Assembly: GCF_033568475.1 (NCBI RefSeq) | Contig: NC_133123.1 | Location: 23,608,622 to 23,672,621 of the forward strand | DNA from: Henckelia pumila | Lineage: Eukaryota > Streptophyta > Magnoliopsida > Lamiales > Gesneriaceae | Direction of reading: 5' to 3' | DNA: 64,000 nt | Shown here: positions 41,121-53,458 of the stretch, one piece after another | How the letters are laid out: every line of letters begins with the position of its first letter | Numbering within the stretch: position 1 is the first letter of the stretch | Notes under the pieces: model-generated | Databases searched by the model: none | The model's input: the letters and a program-made list of their open reading frames with translations, nothing else | Told to the model about the DNA's origin: nothing | Program-made: the position numbers and the translations under genes

Positions 41121-44100
41121 ATGTCAAATCGTGACGACCAGAGTTCTCATGGCAGTGTTGGTGGGCGTTGGGGTGATGCCGACCGGGAGCCTCGTCGAGA
41201 ACGGCGTCATCGTCACCATGACGACGAGCGTTTCACTGTGCGTCGATTCTTAGCTATGGGTCCTAAGCCCTTAGTTGGAGGTGAGTCTCCGGAGGATGCG
41301 GAGAACTGGTTAGACCGCATGGAGACGACTTTTCAGACTTTCCAATGCACCGATGAGCAGAAGGTGGAGACCCTGGGCTATCTTCTGGATGGGCGTGCGA
41401 GCAGGTGGTGGAGGTTTACTTCTGCGCCTTTTGTTACGGCGAGAGGAGTGGCCACCTGGGCCGAGTTCCGCACAGCTTTCCAAAAGCGATATTTTCCTCC
41501 TGCACTCCGTCAGAAGGCAGGCGAGCTACTGAGTCTGCGACAGGGAGCCATGTCTATTGATGAGTATCAGCAGAGGTTCTTTGATCTGCTATCCTATTGC
41601 CCCGAGATTGCTGATAGCTCAGAGATGAAGTATAATCTGTTCCTTCAGGGCCTTAACCCTGAGATCCATGACCGTGTGGCGGTTGGCGACGACATGTCAT
41701 ACGAGGGTTTGGTGAGCCGTTGTCACCAGGCGGAGGACAACATTCGGCGGAACAGGTCTTTCCCTCAGTCAAGGCCTGCTAGTTCTTTGGGTCCCCGTGC
41801 CCAAACTTTCAAGAAGTCTGGATCTTCTTCTTCCTCTGGTTCTGGAGGTGTTGTCCGTTTCGGTAAGAAGGACAAGTGTGATCACTGTGGGAAGAACCAT
41901 CCATCCGACAAGTGCCGCAGAGCTTCTGGAGCTTGTTTTCGTTGTGGAAAGACTGGTCATATCCGGAGGGATTGTCCACAGTCTGGGGGAAGCGGTTCTG
42001 GATCTGGTTCAGGATCGGGTTCTCAGGCCACCGTTCAGCAGAGGTCGCAGGGACAGTCTGCTGGGAGTTCTCATTTGAGGCCACGAGCTTCTGGCCAGGT
42101 GTTTGCCCTGAGACATGATCAGGCTGTGGAGGAGAATGAGAAAGTCATCGCAGGTACATTTCTGCTTTATGGTATACCTGCTCTTGTACTTATTGACACT
42201 GGTGCATCTCATTCCTTCATTTCTGCACGTTTTGTTAAGAGGCATAAGTTACCATGCATTGCACTAGACGTAGTGATGTCTGTTTCTACTCCGACGGGCC
42301 AATCTGCTTTGGCTAAGCGTCTAGTGATGGGTTGCCCTTTAGAGTTCGAAGGGAACATTCTGTTAGCGAATCTCATGGTCCTGGCGATGGACGACTTTGA
42401 TTGCATTCTGGGAATAGATGTGTTGACTACCTATCGAGCTTCAGTGGACTGTTATCAGAGATTAGTACGCTTTCATCCGGAAGGGAGTGAGAGTTGGTTT
42501 TTCTATGGTGAGGGAGCGCGACCCCCGATGCCTTTGGTATCAGCTTTGAGAGCCTGTCGAGCTCTAGAGTCTGGTGGGGAAGGCTACCTTATCTATGCAG
42601 TTGATTTGTCCGCTGAGAGTATTGGGATAGAGAGCATTCCGGTTGTGGATGAATTTCCAGATGTGTTTCCTGATGAGATTCCGGGTTTTCCTCCTGCTAG
42701 GGAAGTCGAGTTTGGCATAGAGTTGATGCCGGATACTTCGCCTATTTCTAGAGCACCGTATCGTCTGGCTCCGTCAGAGATGCGTGAGTTAAAGAATCAG
42801 CTACAGGATCTTTTGGACAAGGGGTACATTCGTCCTAGTGTATCTCCTTGGGGAGCTCCTGTTCTCTTCGTGAAGAAGAAGGATGGGTCGATGCGGCTGT
42901 GCATTGACTATAGGCAGCTGAACCGAGTCACTGTGAAGAACAAGTATATGTTGCCTCGTATTGATGACTTGTTTGACCAGCTGCAGGGCACGTCAGTTTA
43001 CTCCAAGATTGACTTGAGATCTGGGTATCATCAGTTGAGAGTCCGTGATCAGGACGTAGCCAAGACTGCATTCCGTACTCGCTATGGGCATTACGAGTTC
43101 CTAGTGATGCCATTTGGTTTGACTAATGCGCCGGCTATATTCATGGATTTGATGAACCGTGTCTTCAGGGAGTACTTGGACAAGTTTGGCGTGGTCTTCA
43201 TTGACGACATCTTAGTGTATTCGCGTAATACGGAAGAGCATGTTTCTCACTTGCGGTGGGTACTGCAGACTCTTCGAGATGAGCAGTTGTACGCCAAGCT
43301 GAGCAAGTGTGAGTTTTGGATGGATAGAGTGGTCTTTCTTGGCCATATCATATCCAGGGAGGGGATTTCTGTTGATCCAAGAAATATTGAAGCGGTACTT
43401 AATTGGTCGCGTCCGACGACAGTTGCTGAGATCCGTAGTTTTCTGGGTCTAGCAGGGTATTATCGTCGCTTCATTCTGAACTTCTCTCAGTTAGCTCGAC
43501 CGTTGACGCAGCTTACTCGCAAGGGTGTGGATTTTGAGTGGTCCTCCGAGTGCGAGGAGAATTTCCGTGAGCTTCGACGGCGGTTGACTTCTGCGCCGGT
43601 GTTGGCATTACCGTCGGGATCTGGAGGGTATGTAGTTTACACGGATGCTTCTCTTCAGGGGTTAGGTTGTGTCCTGACTCAGAAGGGGCATGTGATCGCA
43701 TACGCTTCTAGACAGCTGAAGCTTCACGAGGACAACTATCCAGTCCATGATTTGGAATTGGCAGCCATTGTGTTTGCTTTGAAGATCTGGCGTCATTATC
43801 TGTATGGCGAGAAATTTGAGATCTTTACCGACCATAAGAGTCTCAATTATTTGTTCACTCAGGCGGAGTTGAACATGAGGCAGAGACGTTGGATGGACTT
43901 GCTTAAAGACTATGATTGCGAGATTAAGTACCATCCGGGAGCTGCTAATCTCACCGCTGATGCTTTGAGTCGCAAGGTGCGACTATCCGCACTTCAGACT
44001 TGTTCTATGTCTAGTGCGATCAGTGACTGTTGTACTTCAGGTATACTTTCAAACATAAGAAAGGTATGCAGAGTATCCAGATGTTTGCGATATTATCTGA

Positions 44101-45532
44101 GCCAGCCTTGTATTCGCGGATCCGAGATGCTCAGATGTCTGATTCGAAGACCCAGCGTTTAGCTCGTCTAGCTAACGAGGGTAGCTCGTCTGGATTTCAT
44201 TATCAGTCAGATGGCTTTCTGTGTTTGTCTGGTAGGCTTGTGATTCCGCAGGATGAAGAGTTGCGAGAGGAGATTTTGTCTCAGGCGCATCGCACTAAGT
44301 TGAGTATTCATCCTGGGAGCAACAAGATGTACAAGGATCTACGTACTCGTTTCTGGTAGAAGGGAATGAAACGCAGTGTTTATCAGTTTGTTTCAAGATG
44401 TTTGGTGTGTCAACAGGTCAAGGCAGAGCACCGACGACCTGGAGGATTGCTTCACAGTCTGCCTATTCCTGAATGGAAATGGGAGTTTATCACTATGGAC
44501 TTTGTGACCCATTTGCCGGTATCCCCGAGGAACTGTGATGCTATCTGGGTTGTGGTGGACCGACTCACCAAGTCAGCGCATTTCATTGCCTATAGCCGAG
44601 AGTACTCTGTGGATCGCATGGCACGGATGTACATTCAGGAGATCGTTCGACTTCATGGAGTGCCTGTGAGCATTGTCAGCGATCGGGACCCCAGGTTTAC
44701 TTCTAGATTCTGGGGGAGTGTTCAGCGTGCGATGGGTACTACTCTCAGTTTGAGTACAGCCTATCATCCGGAGACTGATGGTCAGTCAGAGCGCACTATC
44801 CGTACGTTAGAGGATATGCTTAGAGCGTGAGTCATGGATTTTGGTTCAGCCTGGCAGGATCATTTGCCGTTGATCGAGTTCGCTTACAACAACAGCTATC
44901 ACACTAGTATTGGGATGGCACCTTTTGAGGCGTTGTATGGGCGACGTTGTCGTACTCCACTCTTCTGGGAAGAAGTGGGGGAGAGACAGGCTGAGGGACA
45001 GGAGTTTATCCAGCAGGCGATAGACATTGTTGATCAGATCAAGAAACGGATTAAGACTGCACAGGATCGTCAGGCCAGTTATGCTAATATCAAGCGTAGG
45101 CCTTTGCAGTTCGAGGTCGGGGAGAAAGTATTTCTGAGAGTGTCACCTTTTCGCAAGATTCTCAGATTTGGCCTTAAGGGCAAGTTGTCTCCCAGATTTA
45201 TCGGTCCGTTTGAGATCTTGGAGAGCATTGGCGATTTCGCTTATCGACTAGCTTTGCCACCACATCTATCCAGTATTCACGACGTTTTCCACGTATCTCT
45301 GTTGCGACGGTATGTGGCGGATGAATTTCATATTCTGCAGCGGTCTGAGGTTCAGGTAGACAAAGATTTGACTTATGTTGAGAAACCTCTTCGTATCCTG
45401 GATTATAAGGATAAGGTTTTACGGAACAAAGTCATTCCTTTGGTTTTAGTTCAGTGGCAGCGCCGAGGCACTGAGGAAGCTACTTGGGAGCTTGAGGACA
45501 GGATGCGTAAAGACCATCCTGAGTTGTTTTGA
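41121..45532 (+). pseudogene. gag-pol: Element 4 gag-pol with chromodomain (one frameshift, two stops)
   Basis: The ATG at 41121 ([10 protein letters not shown]) opens a 1013-codon frame. It holds the gag domain (residues about 60-190), two zinc knuckles ([13 protein letters not shown] and [14 protein letters not shown], about 252-288), the protease motif [10 protein letters not shown] (about 355), reverse transcriptase ([27 protein letters not shown] about 692) and RNase H (TDASLQGLG about 840, TDHKSLNYL). A frameshift near 44040 then moves the rest to another frame. This holds the integrase zinc region (CLVCQQVK), the core ([32 protein letters not shown]) and a C-terminal chromodomain-like part (VLVQWQRRGTEEATWELEDR), ending at 45532. 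Stops at 44357 (TAG) and 44828 (TGA) replace expected Trp- and Cys-like codons. The copy is young but not autonomous. Confidence 0.95.
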
Positions 45533-45654
45533 TTTCATTCTTTAAGTTGTATTCAGTTGCAAACTCTGTAAACGTTTGATTTGAATAAAGAATGTTTCTG
45601 ATTTCTGTATTTGCATTCGGTACTTAAGATCTGATTTCGAGGACGAAATATCTT

Positions 45655-45667
45655 AAGTGGGGGAGAA
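45655..45667 (+). other. Polypurine tract of element 4
   Basis: AAGTGGGGGAGAA directly precedes the 3' LTR. Confidence 0.85.
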
Positions 45668-47000
45668 TGTAGTAACCCGTAACGAGTATCAGTAATTAAG
45701 GGATTAATCATAATTACTTGGGTAGAGTTCGGAAGCTCCGAAGGTGAGATCGGAAGCTCCGATCAGGATCGGAAGCTCCGAACAAGATCGGAAGCTCCGA
45801 TCGGTATTACGTCAGGCATGACGTGTGGTTGGATCGGAAGCTCCGATCAGGACCGGAGGCTCCGATCACCCCTATCCGGAGTCAACAAGTGATATTTTGA
45901 CACGTGGCAGATCAGGATCTTCGGAAGCTCCGATGGCAGGATCGGACGTTCCGATCGAGGTTCGGACGTTCCGATCAAGGATCGGAAGTTCCGATCGTTG
46001 TCTATAAATAAAAGGCCGAGACTTCACTTTCATTTGCCAATTCCGAGTTCTCCTTTCTATTCTAGTCCTTTTGGAGCTGCTCTAGTCTTCTTAGGCTTGG
46101 TCCGGAGGTTGGCAAGGCGTTCGGTAGTCGTAGCGGAGTTGTGCCCAAGTTCTAGAGGCACCGACATCAAAGGGCTAACGACGGACGAAGGTATAGCTTT
46201 TGCTTCCTATAAATATTTAGGAGTATGCAATAGCTTAGTTAAGGCTTTTAGAGCACTTTGATGATAGTAGTATCATTTGGCAGTGTAGAGCAGACTATAG
46301 GCGTGGACCTAGAGTTGGTAGAGCTTGCACTGTATTGAGGTACGAAAGTACTGTTCGAGATATCCTGACTGAGTATGCATGTATTATGTGACTGCATGAT
46401 TTATATGCCATGATATTATGCTGCATTCATTTGCATCTTGCTGTATCTCCTTCGAGATGTCTGTTAGTAAGGTTGTACCCTATCCTGTTAGTGGATGGAC
46501 TTCCATCGATTTGGGTCCGGCGTTTTCACGGTTATCTCGGTATGGGAGCCACCTCCTGAAGCGACGGCACAGCGTGCTACATACCAGGGCCCGGTCTGTC
46601 TCTGTTATCTGATCCTTGACCTCGAGTCTATAGGGAGTTCACTTTGCATGCATGTATACTCATACTCTCGCACTGAGCATTTTATGCTCACGTCTCGTAC
46701 TCTGTATTTTCTGGACACCCTATTCCATGGGGCAGGTTTGCGATTGGACGAGGAGGGTGGATCCAGGAGGGGCTAGTCAGTGGTTGGCCAGCTGGAGCTT
46801 CGCTTAGGTTTTATTACTGTTGTTTTGGGTTTATACAGCTATTCGATTTGGTTGTATATTATTGGATAAATTACAGATTTCTTTTCTTGGGATTGTATAG
46901 TGTTTATGGTTTCCGCAGTTTTTTTTCTGATATCTGTTTTATTAAGTTAATTGCATGCCTAAGTTCTGTTTAGTAGGTGATCCGGATAAGGGTCACTACA
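45668..47000 (+). repeat. 3' LTR of element 4
   Basis: This 1333-bp copy of the 5' LTR is the same length. I counted about 19 substitutions and no net indel. Confidence 0.97.
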
Positions 47001-47005
47001 ACACA

Positions 47006-47111
47006 TTTACCTTATGATGCAAGGTTCACCTTACGCTACATAAGTACACTACGTTGCAAGGTTCAACCTATAGACCTTACGTACAAGTACTTGTATTTTT
47101 TGGCTACATCA
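47006..47111 (+). repeat. 5' LTR of element 3, second part
   Basis: It continues the LTR after element 4 and ends ACTTGTATTTTTTGGCTACATCA, like the 3' LTR at 53389-53410. I could not identify a primer site in the following bases. Confidence 0.85.
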
Positions 47112-47155
47112 GCTTGGCTCCTTCTATGGGAATCCTGTTTACCTCGTCACTGAGA

Positions 47156-50100
47156 ATGGATAATCAACCTCACACCTCTCAAGATACTGAAAACGATGGA
47201 CTACCACATCAAGCGACAATGCAGATTGCACAGGCAGAATTGAGAACCATGTTATAGGAGACCACCGCCCGCGCTTCGAGTGAAGCATTGGCAAGATTCT
47301 TGGAGTCCCAACAAAATGACAAGGACGAGAAGATAGCCGACAAAAATGGTTTATCCACCGCTAACCCGATAGAGGACGAACAAAAGAAAACAGTAAATGA
47401 AGCAAAAACTCCACCACTTAATTCCAAGAAGAATACAACCCATAGAGAGGATGAGAACCAGAGTCAAGCTCAGAGCACCCCAATGAATGAAGAAGAAAAA
47501 TCCTTGGTAGTTCTACCTGCCAGACGCAGCCCATTCACTACAGCTATCCTAGTTGAATCATTGCCCAAGGGAATGAAAATCGTCAATCCTCTAGAATATG
47601 AGCAAACAGGTGATCCACAAGATCACCTTGAAAAATTTTATGTGAAAGTGGATTTATATGACATAAGCAATGCTACTTAATGCAAGATATTCCAAACCAC
47701 TCTGTCAGGGGGCGTACTGTCTTGGTTTAACAAACTACCTTCCGGAACCATTGAAAACCTGGAACAGTTAACCCAGCGTTTTCTCCATCAATTTTTTTAT
47801 CAACAAAAATTATCTGAAAACCGCAACATATCTGTTTACAATCATTCAAAAAGAAGGAGAATTCTTACGAGACTATGTACAACGGTTCACACAATCCGTC
47901 CATGAAGTTTCTCATGTTAACCATGACTTGCTAGCAGAAATAATTCAACAGAACCTCCGACACAAAAATTTCAAAGAGTTGATTGCAGGGAAGCCTCCAA
48001 CAACCCTAGAATAATTACTGGAAAGGGCAGAAAAATACATCCGCATAGAAGAGTCTATCGAGCCACGATACCTGGGGAAGAGAAGAAGGGAGGAAGAGAA
48101 ACCAAAAAATAAGAGGAAAGATGATAGGAGAATGCCTCAAACCCCCAACTCCAGTTCATCCCCTTGAATGCACGTTGAATAGACGTAATGATTGTGGCTG
48201 AACAACAGGGGTTATTGAAGCCCCCATGCCCGATGAAGGAGAACCCTAAACGACATCGATTGGAGAAGTATTGTCATTTCTATAAGGATAAAGGGCACAC
48301 TACTGAAGATTGTTTCAGCCTCCGTGCTAAGATAGAAAGGTTAATCAAGCTAGGATACTTGGCCGATTACGTGGATAAGTCTCGTAGTCAACATTGAGAT
48401 AACAATAACCACAACGAAAACCGTCAGCGCGAACAACATAAAGAGCGGGGGGATACAAATAAAAAACCCAACCAGAGAGAAGTGAATATGCCCACAGAAG
48501 GCACACTATCTGTCATAGCCAGAGTGCCTTCTTGCGGTGATACAAATCATGCTTGGAAAAATTTGGCACGTGCAACCAGAGGAGATCATCCATACTCACG
48601 CCTAGTCTTCACCCAAACAGTACATGAGATTTCAAGACCAAGTGAAGAGGTGTCATTTGGAAATTTAGACTTGGAAATCTCTCGAGATGAACACAAAGAT
48701 GCCCTAATAATTTCTGCACAATTTCTAACTTTTGGGTGAAAAAGATACTAGTGGACTCCAGAAGTTCAGCAGATATCATTTTTACAGGGCATTCCAGAAA
48801 ATGAGAATAAGCAACACACAACTAATGCAAGTGAAAACTCCTCTCGTCGATTTTGCGGGATAGACAGTTGAAGCAGCAGGGGAACTTACACTACCACTTT
48901 CTCTAGGCTCATATCCTCGATGAACCACCAAAATGGTGAAATTCTTGGTTGTTAAGGCCCCTTCGCCTTACAATGTCATAATTGGACGTCCAAGTCTGAA
49001 TCTGTTTCAAGCAATAACATCTACGTATCACATAAAATTGAAATTTCAAAATTCTGACGGAATCATTGAGGTAATCGGAGATAGTAGGCTTGCGATAATG
49101 CCATACATCTATCCTAAGAAACTCTACGGGAAGTCGTAGACAGTCAGGTCCTTGTGACAACTCATTGAAAAGAAAGAAGCAATAACTTGACTATGATAAG
49201 GATGAAAACAACATACACCTTATCGAGGAAGAATAGAAAGAGCAAAAAGAATGAAAGCCGCAGAAACCCTCAAATACATAGAGATGGTGCAAGAACATCC
49301 AAAGAAAATCCTAAAGATCGGATCAGATTTTCCAGTCCAAGAGGAAAAGGCTTTGACAAAATTTTTGCAGCATAATGTCGATGTTTTTGCTTGGAGTGAT
49401 GAGGCTTTACAAGAATTAGCACTTCATCATATTAATTTGGATCAGCGAATGAAACCAGTCGAGCAGAGGAAAAGATCTTTCGGTCCAGACAAAAGCAAAC
49501 ATATTGTTTCAGAGGTTGAAAATCTTTTAACAATGAAATATATCAGACCGGATTCGTACCCAGAATGACTAAAAAATGTCATATTGGTTCCAAAACCCGG
49601 AGAAATTGGCGTCTTTGCATAGATTATACCGATTTAAACAATGCTTGTCCAAAAGATATTTTTCCGTTTCCTCACATAGATATCTTGGTCGATTCAACTG
49701 CAGGCTGCGATCTGCTTAGCTTCCTTGATGCTTACCAATGGTACAATCAAATAGGCCTAGCCCCCAATGATCAAGAAAATCAAGTTTTATCACTAATCGC
49801 AGAATCTATTGCTATGATGTAATGCCCTTTGGACTCAAGAATGTCGGAGCCACATATCAGCGATTGGTTAATAAAATGTTTGCAAAATTAATTGGACGAA
49901 ACATGGAGGTATACATAGATGACATGCTAGTTAAGAGCATCCAAGCAAACAAACATGTGGAGAACGTTTCCGAGTGTTTTGAAATATTGGGAAAATATCA
50001 GATGAAGTTGAGCCTTGAAAAGTGCTCTTTCGGCGTGCGAGGTGGAAAGTTTACCCTGTTACATGGTTTCACAAAGAGGAATAGAGAAAAATCTTGAAAA

Positions 50101-52432
50101 GATTAAAGTTGTTATAAGCATGAAACCCCCACGGAGCGTTAAAGGAATACAGGAGTTGACTGGAAGAATAACAGCCTTAAACCACTTTTTTCTCCTTCTG
50201 CAAACAAAGGTTTGTCATTCTTCAAAATATTACGACAAGGAAAGAGATTCCAATGGATCGAAGCATGTCAACAAGCATTTGAATATTTGAAGATATATCT
50301 ACCAACACTGCCACTCCTAACCAAATCTCGTGAATAAGATAATTTGCTACTGTATTTAGCAATATCATCCAAAGCAGTTAGTGCTATACTGGTAGTTGAA
50401 GAAGGAAGAGAGCAAAAACCCGTGTATTACACAAGCCAAACATTGCAAGGAGCAAAACTTCGGTACACCAACATAGAAAAACTAGCATTAGCTTTAGTGA
50501 CTACAACAAGAAAGTTACGTCCATACTTTCAATCTCATCAAATGGTGGTACTGACCAATCATCCGCTCAAGCAAGTGCTCGCCAGACCGGAGGCGTCTGG
50601 TAGAATGGTCAAATGCGCCATCGAACTGAGTGAGTACAGAATTGAGTTTCAGCTTTACCCGACTATTAAAGTGCAAGTTCTTGTAGATTTTCTCGTTGAA
50701 ATGACAACTGCTGACGCAGAGTCTTCAGCCTCAACCTGGACACTGTATGTAGATGGATCCTCCATATAGCATGGAAGTGGAGCCAGAATTTTACTAGAAA
50801 GCCCTCAACAAGACAAGTTTCAATATGCTGTCAGATTTCAATTTAATGCATCAAACAATGAAGCTGAATACGAAGTTCTCATCATTGGCATCAAGGTGGC
50901 TCTCTCGATAGGAGCAACAACGTTGATAGTTCACAGTGATTCCAAGCTAATATTGAATCAAGTCCATGGCACTTATGAAACCAAAGAAAAAAAGTAGCGC
51001 ACATACTTGACTCGAGTTAACGAGCTCCTTACCCGGCTAGAGAACTACGAGATAAAACAAGTACCCATGAATAAAAATGAAGAGGCTGACCATTTAGCAA
51101 AACTAGCAAGCTCCTTAGCCAACATAGATAGTCGAAAGATAACATTCCTGACGCTCAGTAAGAAAGAAATCTAGAAGGTTGGTTTTAATCTTTTTGCAAC
51201 AGAATAACATGAATCTAGCTGGAAAGATGAAATTGTTAACTACCTGACATGTGACAACCTCCCTTCAGACCCTACCACTGCACGAAAGATAAAAGTGCGA
51301 GCCGAAAGTTTCGCCATCATAGATAGAGAATTATACAAGCGAGGTTACTCCCAGCCATTCCTGAAATATCTCACTCCAAGTAAAGCATATTACGTTCTCC
51401 GTGAGATTCACGAAGGAATATGTGGAAATCATTTATTGGAAAAATCACTGGCTGCCAAAGCATTACGTCATGAATACTTCTGGCCCATCATGAAGAAGTA
51501 TGCTTTGGAACTCGTCCAATGTTTTCGGCCATGCCAAGAACAAGCCAATCTTCACACCCATCCTGCAGCATTGATACAACCATTGGATAGCCCACTACCT
51601 TTTGCCCAGTGGGGAATGAATCTTGTAGGCTCTTTTCCTCCTGCTACAAGATAAAGAAACTTCCTTATTGTTGCAGTAGATTATTTCAACAAATGGGTCG
51701 AGGCGGAGCCACTGACAAAAATCACCGAAAAATATGTCATCGGTTTTCTTTGGAAAAACATAATGTACAGGTTTGGAATTCCCCGAGCATTGATCTCAAA
51801 AAATGGAACTCAATTTTCCAGAGCAAAGATAAAAGAATGGTGCAAAGGCATGTCTATCCACCAGTTTTTCACATCAGTCGGCAACCCGTAGGCTAACGGC
51901 CAAATAGAAGTTATTAATCGAACAATCTTGCAGCATCTTAAAATCTGCTTGGGTAATGCTAAAGAAAAGTGGGTAGAAGAGTTACCAAGTGTACTATAAC
52001 GACACCCCGTGCATCAAAAGAAGAATCACCATTCAATCTAGCTTACGGAGGTTGTAGCTCCAGCAGAAATAGGAGAGACCTCTTGGAAGGTCAAACAATA
52101 TAAATCGTCTCATAATGATCAAGCATTTCGACACTCTATGGATTTAATCGATGAACTACGAGAATAAGCATCAGACCACGCGGAAATTTATAGGGCTTGC
52201 ATGGCTAAAACTTACAATAATCGAGTGAAACCTCGATCTTTCCAAGTAGGAGATCTCGTTATGAGAAGCGCTGATGTTCTGCACCCGGTCGGAAAATCTC
52301 AATCCAAAATGGGAAGACCCATATAAAGTGATTAAAATCATCAAGATGGGCACTTATCGGCTCCAACATACCGATGGAAGAATACTCCCTCGACCGTGGA
52401 ACGTGGCGAATTTGAAAAGATTTTATTCTTAA
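47156..52432 (+). pseudogene. gag-pol: Element 3 gag-pol, heavily decayed (Tat-type, two RNase H domains)
   Basis: Gag begins MDNQPHTSQD and is broken by stops (47255, 47678) and frameshifts. A zinc-finger-like YCHFYKDKGHTTEDC (about 48270) follows. Protease is degraded (about 48740-48990). Reverse transcriptase keeps WRLCIDYTDLNNACPKD (about 49610) and YIDDMLVKS (about 49912). The first RNase H runs about 50340-50640. A second RNase H-like segment, LYVDGSS ... NNEAEYEVL (about 50740-50990), marks the dual-RNase-H gypsy (Tat) lineage. Integrase remnants (YFWPIMKKYA, VDYFNKWVEAEPLT, about 51470-51920) and an end PRPWNVANLKRFYS close the frame at 52432. More than ten stops or shifts show an old copy. 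Confidence 0.85.
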
Positions 52433-53022
52433 GATCTGTTTTAAGCGAGTCGCAACTTTGTCAACTCCTCACCTTACATTGCGTAGTTTCATCAATACCA
52501 GTTTCGATAAAGTTAACAGTTCTTTTATCAAACACACATTGGTTTACTATGCGCCATAAAATTTCTCTCGTTCTCCATGCTTAACGAAAACGTCACCGAC
52601 CCAGGTAGTCGTTAAAGGTTAATAAACCCAAAAACAACGACTTCATAAGAAGCCAATGATGAACACGAGTCCCGGGATACCTCACCACCTATAAGGTGGG
52701 TTTAGGACTTCCTCTTGAGACAAAATCTTGAGAGATGATCTCCTCTCAAGTACACACTAGTTAAGCATTACAAAGCGCAATGTACATCAACAAATACGCG
52801 AAATATAATAATCATGCAAACGTCAATTTCACGAGTATGTCATCCAATACCTCACGTAGATACCTGACATCATGCCAAGTCAAAGACCTATTATGGCTAC
52901 ACTTCACTCGATTCAAGATCGTCATCTAACGAGGGACTCTTAAGATAAATCTTATTATTTTCCCACAAAATCTACTCTCGAACGTCTTCATTGCGTGAAT
53001 TCACTCAAGACTAGTGGGCTTA
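52433..53022 (+). other. 3' untranslated region of element 3
   Basis: This is about 590 bp without an ORF or repeat. It ends in CAAGACTAGTGGGCTTA, a poor polypurine tract before the 3' LTR. Confidence 0.6.
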
Positions 53023-53410
53023 TGATGGGATGGAAGCCCAATTTGTTAATTAATAAAATAAGCCCAAATTTATGAGCCCAAGACACAAGGGTCCAAGCCC
53101 ACGAAGCACTCCTAAAACATCTATAAATAGATGTGTCTCTCTTATATCCAAGGTACATTCTCATTTTTCTCTCTAACTTGAGCTTTCTTATTTTGGGAGA
53201 TTATCATTGTGCTCTTTGCTGACTTGAGCGTCAGAGTGCCTACGCCGAGGAACCGCCCGACGCCTCTGACGTTTGTTTGTGTTGCAGGTGACGATCCACA
53301 AAGTTTCAGCTTATGCTGCAAGGTTCACCTTACGCTGCGTAAGTACCCTACGTTGCAAGGTTCAGCTTATAGACCTTACGTACCAGTACTTGTATTTTTT
53401 GGCTACATCA
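53023..53410 (+). repeat. 3' LTR of element 3
   Basis: The 388-bp LTR runs from TGATGGGATGGAAGCCCAAT to TTTTGGCTACATCA. It has fewer CTTACGCTGCAAGGTTCAC-type repeats than the 5' LTR (519 bp without element 4). Confidence 0.9.
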
Positions 53411-53453
53411 GTATTCACCCCCCCCCCCCCTCTCACGTATTTCGATCCTAACA
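53411..53453 (+). repeat. Terminal remnant of the element 2 3' LTR
   Basis: GTATT (target duplication of element 3) is followed by CACCCC..., an extended C run, and ACGTATTTCGATCCTAACA, matching the 5' LTR end at 18680-18713. The C run is 14 bases here against 6 in the 5' LTR. TGATT at 53454-53458 is the probable right duplication of element 2. Confidence 0.85.
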
Positions 53454-53458
53454 TGATT

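Larger units (their letters stand above)
39723..47000 (+). mobile_element. Element 4: young Ty3/gypsy chromovirus, complete but with coding defects
   Basis: The 7278-bp element has two 1333-bp LTRs of equal length (about 19 substitutions counted by eye, roughly 1.4 percent), a tRNA-Met primer site, gag-pol with a chromodomain-like end, a polypurine tract and the perfect duplication ACACA. It is inserted in the 5' LTR of element 3. Confidence 0.97.
39310..53410 (+). mobile_element. Element 3: old Tat-type Ty3/gypsy retrotransposon, itself carrying element 4
   Basis: It starts TGATGGGATGGAAGCCCAAT and ends TTTTTTGGCTACATCA, with the perfect duplication GTATT (39305-39309, 53411-53415). Its short LTRs lie at 39310-39722 plus 47006-47111 (split by element 4) and 53023-53410. 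The coding region at 47156-52432 is heavily decayed. Removing element 4 leaves about 6.8 kb. It inserted into the 3' LTR of element 2. Confidence 0.9.
17563..53453 (+). mobile_element. Element 2: old SIRE-like Ty1/copia retrotransposon with env-like ORF, inflated by nested insertions
   Basis: The outer ends are TGTTGGAGATC (17563) and TTCGATCCTAACA (53453). In order it holds the 5' LTR, a tRNA-Met primer site, decayed gag-pol, two antisense ORFs, an env-like ORF and remnants of the 3' LTR. It is interrupted by a solo gypsy LTR (27256-28848), copia A2 (29585-39090) and gypsy element 3 (39310-53410), which contains element 4. With the insertions removed, about 10.7 kb of its own sequence remains. 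About 0.9 kb of its 3' LTR and the adjoining 3' region were deleted next to A2. The third ORF after pol and the gag type fit the SIRE/Maximus lineage. Confidence 0.85.
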
